From the NCBI GenBank assembly GCA_023400055.1, contig JAEXFN010000004.1, forward strand, positions 1-64,000: DNA of 64,000 bases, written 5' to 3'. Source of the stretch: Bacillota bacterium. Its GTDB lineage: Bacteria > Bacillota > UBA4882 > UBA8346. Made by a program: the position numbers and the translations under genes. How positions within the stretch are numbered: position 1 is the first letter of the stretch; the number at the start of each line of letters is the position of its first letter. Of this stretch, positions 17,290-25,844 are shown one piece after another. Below the pieces are notes generated by a model that saw nothing but the letters and a program-made list of their open reading frames with translations, was not told the DNA's origin and did no database searches.

Positions 17290-17313
17290 GACTTGTAAGA
17301 TGTAGTACAACTT
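17290..17313 (-). promoter_or_regulatory. Probable GntR operator upstream of its own gene
   Basis: GACTTGT-N10-ACAACTT repeats the arms and spacing of the site at 16468-16491 with one changed base in each arm. It lies about 80 bases upstream of the GntR start codon, fitting autoregulation. The rest of 17212-17544 is AT-rich and shows no gene. Confidence 0.6.
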
Positions 17314-17544
17314 CTTTGATTATTACATATTCTGATAAAAAAAACAAGCAATCTACCCCCATCCGGAAATATTTTTTCCAAACCGCCCGATCCAATCAAC
17401 ACTTAAACGGTATATAGCTGGTAATTTAAATGGCAGTTTGCTAAAATCAAACATAGATCGCAAAAGGATAAAACCAGGATAAGATCGAGAGAAGAAAGCC
17501 GATTCACCGATCCAATACAATATGCGACATCTGGGAGGTTCGTC

Positions 17545-18306
17545 TTGAAAGGTTCGACGCATGCAACGATCGGAATATGGGGCGCTTTGAGCTTGACCCA
17601 GGCGTTGGGGCAGCCGTTAGTCGGGCCGTTGCTCTTCGCCTATCTGGGTTCGCTGTGGCCGGATATCGATCATCCCGATAGCCGGCTGGGCCGGCATTTC
17701 CGGTTTCTCTATTTCAGTTTCGCCTGCTGCTTCGGCTGCCAGTCATTCTGGGCGACTTTGCTGTTCTTCACGGTTTGTACCGGCGTTTTCGCCGTCATCG
17801 CCTACCTGCGGGGGCTGGGGCTGCATTGGGCATTGGGATTCGCCGGTTTCCTGGCCTGGGATTGGCTGCTGTGGAAGGTTCTCTTTCATCAATTCCCCCG
17901 GCTGAAGGAGTTCTTTCACGGGCTCTTCGCCCACCGCGGCTTCTCCCACTCGCTCGTCGGATGGCTGGCTTTCAGCGCGCCCTGGCTGTTCGGCCTGCTC
18001 CTCCTGCACCTGCCGTTATGCTGGGGGCTCTACTTCGGACTGGGTTATTTGCTGCATATCGGCGCGGATCTGCTCTGCAACTCCGGAGTGCCGCTGTTTT
18101 GGCCGTTTGAGATGCGCCGGGTCCAGTTGCCGCTGTTTCGCACCCGGGGCCTGCGGGAAATGCTCCTGGAAGGCGTGCTGGTCTGGGCGATTGTTTCGCA
18201 GGCTTTATTGCTGGCGAACCATGGCTTAATCATGCGGCTGGGGAAGGAGTTCGGCTGGATGAGGGGTCTGGCGCCGGCACTGAAAGGTTGGACGAAGCGG
18301 CTTTAG
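17545..18306 (+). CDS. YdjM-like membrane-bound metal-dependent hydrolase
   Basis: 253 residues with several membrane helices. It carries the family's histidine/aspartate motifs in order: THATIGIWGAL near the start, the SLWPDIDHPDSRLGRHF block, HRGFSHSLVGW in the middle and GYLLHIGADLL. Members of this family (YdjM/YfhO-related, DUF457) are predicted membrane metal-dependent hydrolases; the substrate is generally unknown. TTG start, six bases after GGGAGG. It is transcribed alone, divergent from the GntR gene. Confidence 0.8.
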   Translation: MKGSTHATIGIWGALSLTQALGQPLVGPLLFAYLGSLWPDIDHPDSRLGRHFRFLYFSFACCFGCQSFWATLLFFTVCTGVFAVIAYLRGLGLHWALGFAGFLAWDWLLWKVLFHQFPRLKEFFHGLFAHRGFSHSLVGWLAFSAPWLFGLLLLHLPLCWGLYFGLGYLLHIGADLLCNSGVPLFWPFEMRRVQLPLFRTRGLREMLLEGVLVWAIVSQALLLANHGLIMRLGKEFGWMRGLAPALKGWTKRL

Positions 18307-18363
18307 CAACTTTCGCGGATCGGGCAGTAATCGGTACAACGTGGTGCGGCAAGAGATGAGCGA

Positions 18364-18576
18364 CTATTCGGAGACGGCCTCGCGATCGGGCAACTCCGTT
18401 TCGACCCGGTTCTTCAGCCGCTGATACTGGTTGATCAAATGATCCAACTCGATGCTGGCGGCCAAGACGGTGGCATCGCTGACGCCGCGCGCATTCCAGA
18501 GGTCCTGGAGCTTGCAGCGGCTGGCGGTGATCTGTTGTTTCAAGGCATGGATCGGGGTCGGGTTGGTCGGTTGCAT
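18364..18576 (-). CDS. Spo0E-like aspartyl-phosphate phosphatase, copy 1
   Basis: 70 residues forming two short helices: LKQQITASRCKLQDLWNARG, then VLAASIELDHLINQYQRL. The S-x-x-LD-x-LI-x-x-Y motif is that of the Spo0E family, which removes phosphate from Spo0A and so delays sporulation. The ATG at 18576 follows AAAAGGT; a TTG farther upstream has no ribosome site. A close paralog lies at 21221-21448. The gene is about 75 bases downstream of a long hairpin at 18653-18698. Confidence 0.8.
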   Translation of the reverse strand: MQPTNPTPIHALKQQITASRCKLQDLWNARGVSDATVLAASIELDHLINQYQRLKNRVETELPDREAVSE

Positions 18577-18652
18577 GGTACCTTTTCTACGTTTCTGCAA
18601 CGATATGGAATTGGAATCGTCCGAATTTCAAACCTTCAACTTCCACAACTAC

Positions 18653-18698
18653 ATATGTTGCAATAAGTTTTGGTACCTTCAAAATCATTGCAACATAT
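18653..18698 (-). promoter_or_regulatory. Long inverted repeat in the Spo0E copy 1 leader
   Basis: ATATGTTGCAAT (18653-18664) pairs perfectly with ATTGCAACATAT (18687-18698), and the loop can pair further through TTTTG/CAAAA. It lies 77 bases upstream of the Spo0E ATG. It lacks a T run, so an operator or leader structure is more likely than a terminator. The other bases of 18577-18954 are AT-rich and show no credible gene. Confidence 0.55.
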
Positions 18699-18954
18699 TT
18701 CAACTTATATAGCTTGCCACGCATCATCCGCTTTAAAAAACGAACCACCGTTGCCGCAATGATATCCCTTGAATCCGAACGACCCCCATGCTTCGCCGCC
18801 CTGTCTTGAGCCAATCTTTTTAAGTGATTCCAAGGCGAAACAATCCTGCTCGTTTCGGGAAGGACGTTTCGTCTCGCGAAGGAAATATATTACATATTTT
18901 ACTTACTTTTATTATATTTTGATCGTATAAAATGTCAAGCAATTTTTAAGCGGA

Positions 18955-20193
18955 TTAACGCTGGGTCTCCGCTGCCTCCGGCCCGTCGAAAAACCGTTTC
19001 AGATCGGCGTACTCCGGCCGGTCCAGAATATCGAGCCGGCCTGCGGTGGCCTGCCGGACCCGGCTCCGGCATTTCTCGAGCCGGTGCAGCATCGGCATGG
19101 CGTGGGAATTCATCTGGTCCGCGAAATCATACAATTCCCGCTCCGAGATGGGGAGTTTGTAGCCTTGGCTGCTGCTGGCGATGATCACGCCCTCGTCGCG
19201 CAGCTTGGCGATGACCTCCGACCGCAATTGCTGGATGTTGTCCTTGGCACGCCCCGCGGCGCGATTCAGATTCCGCAATATCTCCCGGGTCGAGACATAC
19301 TGATCCGGCCGGTCGAAACGCAACTTAAACAGCAAGAACTTCAAAAACCGCACTTGCGTCTGGACCAGCGGCTCCTGCGAAGCGGCATGGCGCTCGACGA
19401 ATTCCATGGCGATCCGGACGGCCAGGCCGGCGACGGTCGCGTCAAAGTCGCCGCGATCGGCGATGGCGGCATGGACCAGATAATTGCGGTAAGCCTCGGG
19501 CCATTCGGAGAGCCCGATCATCTTGTCCTTGAGCAATGCCCAAAACTCCGGGAAATGCTCCGAACGGCGCCGGTGGTCGAAGCCGGCCGCCAGCGTGTCG
19601 CCGATCCATTGCGCCAGCCAGCCCAAGTGTCCGGCCCGACGGTCCGCGAAACCGAAAGCATACTGCCCGAACAGATTGGGGCTGTGCTGCCGGTCGACAT
19701 ACTCCCTGAAGCCCCGGATAAACTCCCCGACCCCGGTCCCGGAGTCTCCCGCCACCAATTGGAGGTTGGGAAAGGCCCGGAACAACTCGTGATCGATGCG
19801 GCTATTCAAGAATTTGGCGAAGCCTTGCCGGTCGACGAAGCCCGATTCCTGATAAATCCGTGGTTTGTCGGCCACGAAGCCATAGATGCCGAACTTAAAC
19901 GGCCTCAGCTCCTGCAGCAGCTTAAGTCGGTGCGTCACCTCACCCGAGTCCGGCAGCGGCCACGGCCGGCCGTCCTCGTAAAAAATGCTCCCGATCCGTT
20001 CCAACCCGGCCTCGAGCTCCGCCATTTCCGCCTCGGCCACGATCAGCGCGGTAATCACCAAATGGCTGGAGCCATCCGCCGCCTCCCAGTCGAAGCCGGG
20101 ATCCCCCGCTGCGGCGAGAAACGCCCAACGGCTCGCCGCATCGGGCGCCAGCGGCTCGGCCGAACCATCCATCAAAATCGCCAGCGAATCCAT
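18955..20193 (-). CDS. DUF3800-like protein with altered catalytic motif
   Basis: 412 residues. The N-terminal part resembles DUF3800 (RNase H-like fold): the segment FLAAAGDPGFDW, then SSHLVITALIV, corresponds to the usual LDDSGD-PGF then S-HFVI pattern, but the expected acidic residue(s) before Gly are Ala. A later segment FADRRAGHLGWLAQWIGDTL fits the family's C-terminal motif that normally contains LQ-AD. Residues about 285-400 look like a winged-helix region (VSTREILRNLN, IASSSQGYKLP). The start was moved inward to the ATG six bases after GGAGGTG. DUF3800 function is not established; many members occur near mobile or defence genes. The domain call is by eye and tentative. Confidence 0.5.
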   Translation of the reverse strand: MDSLAILMDGSAEPLAPDAASRWAFLAAAGDPGFDWEAADGSSHLVITALIVAEAEMAELEAGLERIGSIFYEDGRPWPLPDSGEVTHRLKLLQELRPFKFGIYGFVADKPRIYQESGFVDRQGFAKFLNSRIDHELFRAFPNLQLVAGDSGTGVGEFIRGFREYVDRQHSPNLFGQYAFGFADRRAGHLGWLAQWIGDTLAAGFDHRRRSEHFPEFWALLKDKMIGLSEWPEAYRNYLVHAAIADRGDFDATVAGLAVRIAMEFVERHAASQEPLVQTQVRFLKFLLFKLRFDRPDQYVSTREILRNLNRAAGRAKDNIQQLRSEVIAKLRDEGVIIASSSQGYKLPISERELYDFADQMNSHAMPMLHRLEKCRSRVRQATAGRLDILDRPEYADLKRFFDGPEAAETQR

Positions 20194-20382
20194 AACCCCC
20201 ACCTCCGGATGGATCAATTCCACATCCATCCAATCCTTTCCTGCCGATCCGCGGACGAAAACCGAGCCATAATCGAAGCGGAAAAACACTTGATTTTGCG
20301 CGGGATTTTCCGTTCGTTTGCGTTCCAGGCCAGCATAATCCCGCTGCCAAAATGCCGTCCCGCGGCCTCAATCTTTCCGATT

Positions 20383-20760
20383 TGTCAGGGCAAGGTGAGG
20401 TATAGCCTCCGGTCCGGCGGGAATAGCCTTTATCCGGGCAATGGATCGTTCTATTTATGTAATGGATGGCAGGATCCTCGCCAAGGATCTTCACCTCCTT
20501 GTCAGGGAGCGGTCGATCCTCGCATCGCCAAGCCTTGGGAAAGCTCGCCTGGCCCTCGGGAAAACTCTCCCACGGTCCGGGCAAGGATGCCCAAGACTTG
20601 GGAAAGCATGCCCAAGGTTTGGGACAGGATTCCCAAGGCTTGAGCATGCACTCCCAAACCGTGGGAGAAGTTTCCCGGGGCTTGAGAAACTATTCCCGGG
20701 CGTTGGGCAAGTCGTCCCAATCTTCGGGCGAACATGCCCAGCCGCTATCCCTGCTCGCTC
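20383..20760. repeat. 21-bp tandem repeat array C (GC-rich)
   Basis: Ten clear abutting 21-bp units run from 20530 to 20739, with degenerate units on both sides. Each has arms TTGGG and CCCAA (or close variants) separated by eight variable bases and followed by three spacer bases, for example TTGGGAAAGCATGCCCAA at 20598. The array lies upstream of the DUF3800-like gene. Because 21 is a multiple of three and few stops occur, several long frames cross it as seven-residue repeats; none has a ribosome site or a recognisable protein. Confidence 0.88.
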
Positions 20761-20899
20761 GACCGCCATCCGGGCCGGAGCGGCCAGCGGGATTGCTCAA
20801 TCGCAGCCGCAGCCGGCAGAGTCCGCCTCTTATCGGCTTTCGGCCGGCTCGCCCACAGCTCTTCATCGGGGCACGCCCCGCTGCAGCGCCGGAACATCA

Positions 20900-20942
20900 A
20901 AAGCCCGGAATAAATTCAGCGGCTGACTTTATCCCGGGCTTT
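20900..20942 (-). terminator. Hairpin next to array C
   Basis: AAAGCCCGG-A-ATAAA pairs with TTTAT-C-CCGGGCTTT, giving a 14-bp interrupted stem. On the minus strand it is followed by TTTTG. It could end transcripts coming from the Spo0E copy 2 side before array C. Confidence 0.5.
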
Positions 20943-21220
20943 CGGTTTTCAGCGATATAAAGCAATGTTTTCGAAAACATGTCATCAAACGACGGCTTCT
21001 TTTCAGCCCATGATTTGCAAAAAAGGCGAAGCCTCCGTTATTTTCACAAATCCGACTCACCGAGGATCCATGCCGTTGCCGATTCGATCGACAAAATACC
21101 GCCCGCCATCGGCTGTTGAAAATCCGCTGGCAAAGGCGCTTCATCATCCGGACCGCCCCTAAAGCGTTTTAACGGTCGGACGGTTAAGCAACGCCGGCTC
21201 TTTAGGCGCCGGAACTGTTT
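20943..21220. other. Gene-free interval between array C and Spo0E copy 2
   Basis: No recognisable gene, RNA or repeat. Short frames on both strands lack ribosome sites and family similarity. It may be degraded sequence. Confidence 0.4.
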
Positions 21221-21448
21221 TCAGCGATGATGATACTCTCCCGGACCCGCCCCATCCTGTTTCAAACGGTGATACTGGTTGATCAGATGGTCCAGCTCCG
21301 CACTGGCGGCCAGGACAGCGGCGTTGCTGGTCCCGTGGACGTTCCACAGATCATTGAGCCGGCGGCGGCCGGCGCTGATCTGCTGCTTCAGGAGCAGGAC
21401 GGCGGCGATATTGGTTTGCTGTTTCATGCTTTTGCCACGTTTCTTCAA
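21221..21448 (-). CDS. Spo0E-like aspartyl-phosphate phosphatase, copy 2
   Basis: 75 residues and closely similar to the protein at 18364-18576: LLKQQISAGRRRLNDLWNVHG and VLAASAELDHLINQYHRL carry the same two-helix layout and S-x-x-LD motif expected to act on phosphorylated Spo0A. The DNA of the two genes is also clearly similar, so they are duplicates. The start is taken as TTG, which follows AAAAGG; an ATG seven codons later lacks a good site. The two copies bracket the DUF3800-like gene and array C in the same orientation. Confidence 0.78.
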   Translation of the reverse strand: MKKRGKSMKQQTNIAAVLLLKQQISAGRRRLNDLWNVHGTSNAAVLAASAELDHLINQYHRLKQDGAGPGEYHHR

Positions 21449-21746
21449 AACATCCTTTTCATGGTGCGATTACCGGTATTTAATCATTAACTATTATATC
21501 GGCTGGAAAAGGTCTTCGGATGATTTAATTCGGGCGTTGCTTTGTTAAAAAAGCATAAACAATCCCCGCCGCCCCGCAATCATTTTTATTCTATGGTAAT
21601 ATTCGTCATTTCTGGATAAATACTTTAAAGAATTTAAAATATCCCGTCGTCCGGTTTGGCGAAGAAGGCTCCCGGATTCCGGCCGATATCGGCCATTGCC
21701 ATTGACGCGTTCGTAATGACGCTGCGCTCCCCCTCGTTTGGGAGCC

Positions 21747-21804
21747 TTGACAAATCTTGCGGCCCGCAATAAAATATCGTCGATCGATTATATCGTAGAA
21801 CGAT
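21747..21804 (+). promoter_or_regulatory. Promoter and operator of the MarR gene
   Basis: TTGACA, a 17-base spacer and TAAAAT (21747-21775) form a good sigma-A promoter. Just downstream, ATCGT-AGA-ACGAT (21792-21804) is a perfect inverted repeat, preceded by a related ATCG-rich stretch, so MarR autorepression is likely. The interval 21449-21746 shows nothing else. Confidence 0.65.
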
Positions 21805-21834
21805 TTATTCTACCATCCGATTGGAGCGATGCCT

Positions 21835-22320
21835 ATGCCCCCCGCCGAGCAGATTGGCCAAATCATTGAGACCAAAAAAACCATCGACCGCCTGATTCAC
21901 GATCGCCATCACCAGCTGGCCCAGAGCTACGGCCTCAGTCTTGAGCAATTTAACCTGCTCATTGAGCTGGACGAGCTGATGCTGGACCTTCCCGCCGACG
22001 CGGTGGCCCCGACCGTCGGCGCGCTCGCTAAAAACATCAACAACACCCAAAACACCGTCTCCGAAAAGATCGGCCGGTTGGAGAAGAAAGGACTGGTCGC
22101 CCGCGTCCGGGACGAGCTGGATAAACGGATCAGCCGGGTGGTACTGACCGATCAGGGGCGGAAGCTGATTGTGGCCATCGAAAAAGAGGCCGAGGGCAGT
22201 TTTCTTGCGGACGCGCTGGCCCGAATGACCGAGCCGGAGATCGCCAGCCTGGCCCGGGGATTGCGCCAGTTGCTGCTGGCGCTGGAGCCGCCGCTCGGCG
22301 AGGAGCGGTCTCCGCGGTGA
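21835..22320 (+). CDS. MarR family transcriptional regulator
   Basis: 161 residues. The winged helix-turn-helix occupies the middle: PTVGALAKNINNTQNTVSEKIGRLEKKGLVARVRDELDKRISRVVLTDQG, read as consecutive blocks, with the DKRISRV wing typical of MarR. The start at the second ATG gives eight bases to GGAG; the first ATG is too close. It faces the convergent MFS pump gene, so it may respond to drugs or phenolic compounds, but the target is not shown beyond its own promoter. Confidence 0.88.
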   Translation: MPPAEQIGQIIETKKTIDRLIHDRHHQLAQSYGLSLEQFNLLIELDELMLDLPADAVAPTVGALAKNINNTQNTVSEKIGRLEKKGLVARVRDELDKRISRVVLTDQGRKLIVAIEKEAEGSFLADALARMTEPEIASLARGLRQLLLALEPPLGEERSPR

Positions 22321-22340
22321 AACGGTAAAACCAAACGAAA

Positions 22341-22371
22341 AGCCCCGGGCGATGATGCGCTTCCCGGGGCT
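22341..22371 (-). terminator. Terminator between MarR and MFS genes
   Basis: AGCCCCGGG/CCCGGGGCT, nine perfect pairs. On the minus strand TTTTCG follows, so it most likely ends the TetR-HlyD-MFS transcript and may also stop MarR transcription. Confidence 0.6.
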
Positions 22372-22483
22372 CGATGGAGCCAGGCTGGGCCTTCCTTTTC
22401 TTCTCAATCTAATTCTTTGCCAATGCCCACGGCAACGAAAGACCGGCCGGTTTACCGCGGCAATCGGCGAGCCGCTGGCATGT

Positions 22484-24130
22484 TTAGTCGGTAAAAACCT
22501 CGACCTTCTCGTGATCGTCCTTTTTCTTCTTATTGTACCGCAACAACAGGATCGGCAGCAATCCCAGCAAGGTGACGCAGGTGGTCACCAGGAAGACGTC
22601 GTTCACGGCATGGACGAACGCCTGGCTGGATAAATGCTGGCCGATGGCGGTGATCGCTTGCAGGGTCACATTATAGGCTTTCAGCTGATAGCTGTAAATC
22701 GGCCCGCCGACCTGGCGCTGGATAAAGCTTTGAAAGCCTTGCAAGGTCCGGGTGGTGGTGGGCGAGGTCAATATGATCGATTGACTGTAAATCGTGTCGT
22801 GAAAAATGGTCCGTTGCGTCAGCAGGGTCGATAAAATGGCGACTCCGAAACTGCCGCCGATCTGGCGGATGACATTAAACATCCCCGAAGCCTGGGCCAT
22901 CTTTTCGCGGGGAATGTTCGACATCGAAATGGTGCTTAACGGCGTGAACATCAGCCCCATGCCGATTCCCCGGATAATCAGGGGAAGCATGATCTGATGA
23001 TGCTCCGAGTACAACGACTGGTGACTGTTGAGGAACATGCTGAATGCCATCAATAAGATCCCGATCGTCGCCGGAATTTTGGGATTGATCTTATCCGAGG
23101 TCATGCCGGCGAGCGGCGAAATAAACGCCTGAATCAGGCCGACCGGCAGGAACACGGCTCCGGCTTGAAAGGCGGTGTAATTCAACGAGTTTTGCAAGTA
23201 TAACGGCAATATAAACGTGCTGCCGAACATGCCGAGCCCGAAAATGAACAAGGTAATGTTGGCGAGGCCGAAATTATAGTCCTTCAGCAGACGGATCTCG
23301 ATCAGCGGATGCTCCACCAGGAACTCGTTGACCAGGAAGATCACGAAACAGACGAAGGATAAGCCAAAACAGACATAGATGAACGGCGCGTGCCAGCCGT
23401 CCACATTCCAACTGGCATGGGCGTCGTCCAGGGCGATCAGCAACGTGCTCAGGAAGACCGCCATCGAGACAAAACCGACGATATCGAAGGAACGGCTCTG
23501 CTCCGATTTATATTCCCGCTGGATAATAAAGGTGGCGACCATCCCGAAGATACCCACCGGCACGTTGACATCGAAGATGGCCTGCCAACTGATGTGATCG
23601 ATGAGATAGCCCCCGATCATCGGTCCCAGCGAAATGGAGGCGGCCGCGGCGATTCCCCAGAAGCCCAGCGCCAGCCCCCTTTGCTTCAGCGGGAACTCCC
23701 GGGTGACGATGGCCATGCCGACCGGCATCAGTAACCCGGCGCCGCTGCCCTGGACGATCCGGAAGAAGATCAGGGCGTTTTCATTCCAGGAGAGGCCGCA
23801 CAGGAACGAGCCGAATGTAAACAGGAACAGCGCCGTGAAGTAAGTCTTCTTATACCCGTAATGATCGGCCAGCCAACCGGAGGTCGGCAGCATGACCGCG
23901 AAAATAACCATGTAAGCCGTGACGATCCATTGGATCTTGTCGAGGCTGGCGCCGAAACTGGCCATGATCTTGGTCAGGCTGACATCGACGATGGTCGCGT
24001 CCAGCACGGCCATGAAGGTGCCGATCATGATGTTGGCGAGCACCAGCCAACGGTAGGATTCGTGTTCGGGATTTAAAGCATCGATCCGCTGAATGAGGCC
24101 TTGGCGCAAACGACGGTGAACCGCTACCAT
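22484..24130 (-). CDS. Drug efflux MFS transporter, DHA2/EmrB type
   Basis: 548 residues and 14 predicted membrane helices, as in the EmrB/QacA family of proton-driven drug exporters. Family motifs include LDATIVDVSLTKI in helix 1, GWLADHYGYKK after helix 2 and RIVQGSGAGLLMPVGMAIV in helix 4. Its ATG follows directly on the HlyD-type gene stop, so the two are translationally coupled and probably form an EmrAB-like pump crossing the whole envelope. It is last in the TetR-HlyD-MFS operon. Confidence 0.93.
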   Translation of the reverse strand: MVAVHRRLRQGLIQRIDALNPEHESYRWLVLANIMIGTFMAVLDATIVDVSLTKIMASFGASLDKIQWIVTAYMVIFAVMLPTSGWLADHYGYKKTYFTALFLFTFGSFLCGLSWNENALIFFRIVQGSGAGLLMPVGMAIVTREFPLKQRGLALGFWGIAAAASISLGPMIGGYLIDHISWQAIFDVNVPVGIFGMVATFIIQREYKSEQSRSFDIVGFVSMAVFLSTLLIALDDAHASWNVDGWHAPFIYVCFGLSFVCFVIFLVNEFLVEHPLIEIRLLKDYNFGLANITLFIFGLGMFGSTFILPLYLQNSLNYTAFQAGAVFLPVGLIQAFISPLAGMTSDKINPKIPATIGILLMAFSMFLNSHQSLYSEHHQIMLPLIIRGIGMGLMFTPLSTISMSNIPREKMAQASGMFNVIRQIGGSFGVAILSTLLTQRTIFHDTIYSQSIILTSPTTTRTLQGFQSFIQRQVGGPIYSYQLKAYNVTLQAITAIGQHLSSQAFVHAVNDVFLVTTCVTLLGLLPILLLRYNKKKKDDHEKVEVFTD

Positions 24131-25030
24131 TTATCTCACCTTCACTTTGACCTCGACCGACATGCCCGGCAGCAACGGTTTGGCCTGGAGGTGGGTATCG
24201 ATGGCGATTTTAATGGGCACCCGTTGGGTCACCTTGGTGAAATTGCCGGAAGCGTTGTTCGGCGGAATCAACGAGAACTGCGCCGCGGTGCTGGAGCCCA
24301 GGTTAATGATGTGGCCGTTGAAATGGGTGCCGGGATAGGCGTCGACCTCGATGTCCACCGGTTGATTCAGCCGCAGGGAAGCCATTTTGGTCTCCTCGAA
24401 GTTGGCCGTGATCCAGACATGCTTGTCATCGAAGAGCGAGAAGATCGGTTGGCCCGGTTGAACCACGTCGCCCGGCGTCACCCAGCGCTTCGAGATTACC
24501 CCGTTCATGGGCGCCGCGAGGACGGAATCTTGCAATTGGGTCCCGTCGATCTCCAGTTTGGCCTGGGCGGTCTTCACCGCGGTCGTTTCCACCGCCAACT
24601 GGGCGCGGGCGGCATCGACGGTGTTTTTAAGGTGATCATAATCCTGATTGGAGATAAACCCTTCTTTAAATTGGGAACTGGCGCGCTGGAAATCGGCCTG
24701 GGCCTTATTCAGGCTCACCTGGTCCAGCGTTATTTTTTGTTGGGCGTTCACCAAGGCGGCACGGTCCTGATCTTCCTGGGCCCGCAAGTTGGAGTCGTCC
24801 ATCCGGACCAGGACTTGACCCGCCGCGACCTGGTCGCCTTCTTTCACCGTTAAAGCGGTAATTTTACCAAGCGCCTTGGGGCTGATGGTGGACTGAAAAC
24901 TATCGACCAGGGCGTCATCCGTGGTAATAAACTCACGCATGTTGGCATACCAGTACCAGCCTCCGGCCGCTCCTAAAACCAATACGACCAAAACAACAAC
25001 GATAATACTCTTTTGCGACTTTACGTCCAT
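24131..25030 (-). CDS. HlyD/EmrA-type membrane fusion protein
   Basis: 299 residues. A short cytoplasmic start and one membrane helix (IIVVVLVVLVLGAAGGWYWY) precede a periplasmic adaptor: first lipoyl half (ITALTVKEGDQVAAGQVLVRMDD), a coiled-coil hairpin (about 85-165), second lipoyl half (VLAAPMNGVISKRWVTPGDVVQPGQPIF) and a beta-barrel (VWITANFEETKMASLRLNQPVDIEVDAYPG). The start was set at the ATG after AAAGGATG. It links the inner-membrane MFS pump to an outer-membrane channel; no TolC-like gene is in the window. Confidence 0.92.
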   Translation of the reverse strand: MDVKSQKSIIVVVLVVLVLGAAGGWYWYANMREFITTDDALVDSFQSTISPKALGKITALTVKEGDQVAAGQVLVRMDDSNLRAQEDQDRAALVNAQQKITLDQVSLNKAQADFQRASSQFKEGFISNQDYDHLKNTVDAARAQLAVETTAVKTAQAKLEIDGTQLQDSVLAAPMNGVISKRWVTPGDVVQPGQPIFSLFDDKHVWITANFEETKMASLRLNQPVDIEVDAYPGTHFNGHIINLGSSTAAQFSLIPPNNASGNFTKVTQRVPIKIAIDTHLQAKPLLPGMSVEVKVKVR

Positions 25031-25189
25031 CAACGGGTCATCCTTTCCGACTATAACTAAAACTAAAAAACTCGTAATAAACCCCATCCGCAGACCAGGG
25101 CGAGCACCAAAACTCAAGGAAGCAGGGATAACGTCGATTCAAAGCTTTCATCAAAGAATTCTCGATGCGACGGACTTTCTCCCGTGGTT

Positions 25190-25807
25190 TTAAAATTCAG
25201 GATTTTTTATACCATCCAAGATGATTTTGGCAAATAGTATCATCTCCTTGTTGATTTGGGCATATTTCTCCTCCTCCGAAAGCCGGTCGCCCATGATTTT
25301 CTGATAGAAAAAGCGAAGCCCGCGCAGAAGGTGCAATAGCAATCGAGCCGTCTCCGGACCGTCCGGAATTTGAAATTCACCCGTTCGCCGGCCTTCCTCT
25401 ACAACGGACTGAATGAGTTCCAGTTCATTGCGGGCGAATTGCTCGTATAAATCGGTAAAAATAGGTTTCATCTGATAAAATGTCTGGCAGTTCAAGGTAC
25501 TGAGATTGGTGAGATCCCGGAAATAACGAAACCGGTTTTCTAAATACGACGTGAGCTTGGCGCCGGCTGTGATATCCTGTTGCAGCAGAGCCTTCATCAC
25601 CGTAATGAATTTATCCATTTCCCGGGCGATGACCGCCTGAAACAGGCTTTCCTTGGTCGGGAAATAATAGTACAGCGAAGCCTTCCCCATCCCGATGTCC
25701 TGGGCAATTTCATCCATAGTTACTTTGGAAAGGCCGTAACGGGCAAATCTTTTTTGCGCCGCATCCAGAATGATCTGGTGTTTTTCCGTCGTCCCCTGTT
25801 CGACCAT
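25190..25807 (-). CDS. TetR family regulator of the EmrAB-like pump
   Basis: 205 residues with a classical N-terminal TetR helix-turn-helix (ILDAAQKRFARYGLSKVTMDEIAQDIGMGKASLYYYFPTKESLFQAV, read in blocks) and a helical ligand domain. It is upstream of and co-directional with the adaptor and MFS genes. A palindrome overlapping its -10 box suggests it represses the whole operon and is relieved by a pump substrate. Confidence 0.9.
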   Translation of the reverse strand: MVEQGTTEKHQIILDAAQKRFARYGLSKVTMDEIAQDIGMGKASLYYYFPTKESLFQAVIAREMDKFITVMKALLQQDITAGAKLTSYLENRFRYFRDLTNLSTLNCQTFYQMKPIFTDLYEQFARNELELIQSVVEEGRRTGEFQIPDGPETARLLLHLLRGLRFFYQKIMGDRLSEEEKYAQINKEMILFAKIILDGIKNPEF

Positions 25808-25844
25808 TTTTTAACTCGCATTTAAAATTTCGACTATTTAAGTC

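Noticed and set aside
18587..18814. Minus-strand frame upstream of Spo0E copy 1
   Set aside because: No ribosome site, no recognised family, and it covers the long inverted repeat.
20441..20960. Long open frames across array C as a repeat protein gene
   Set aside because: Frames are open on both strands because the 21-bp unit lacks stops; no ribosome site or family match, and conservation follows DNA arms rather than one frame.
20929..21162. Short frames on both strands as a decayed transposase
   Set aside because: No transposase motif or inverted ends could be seen; left as a gene-free interval.
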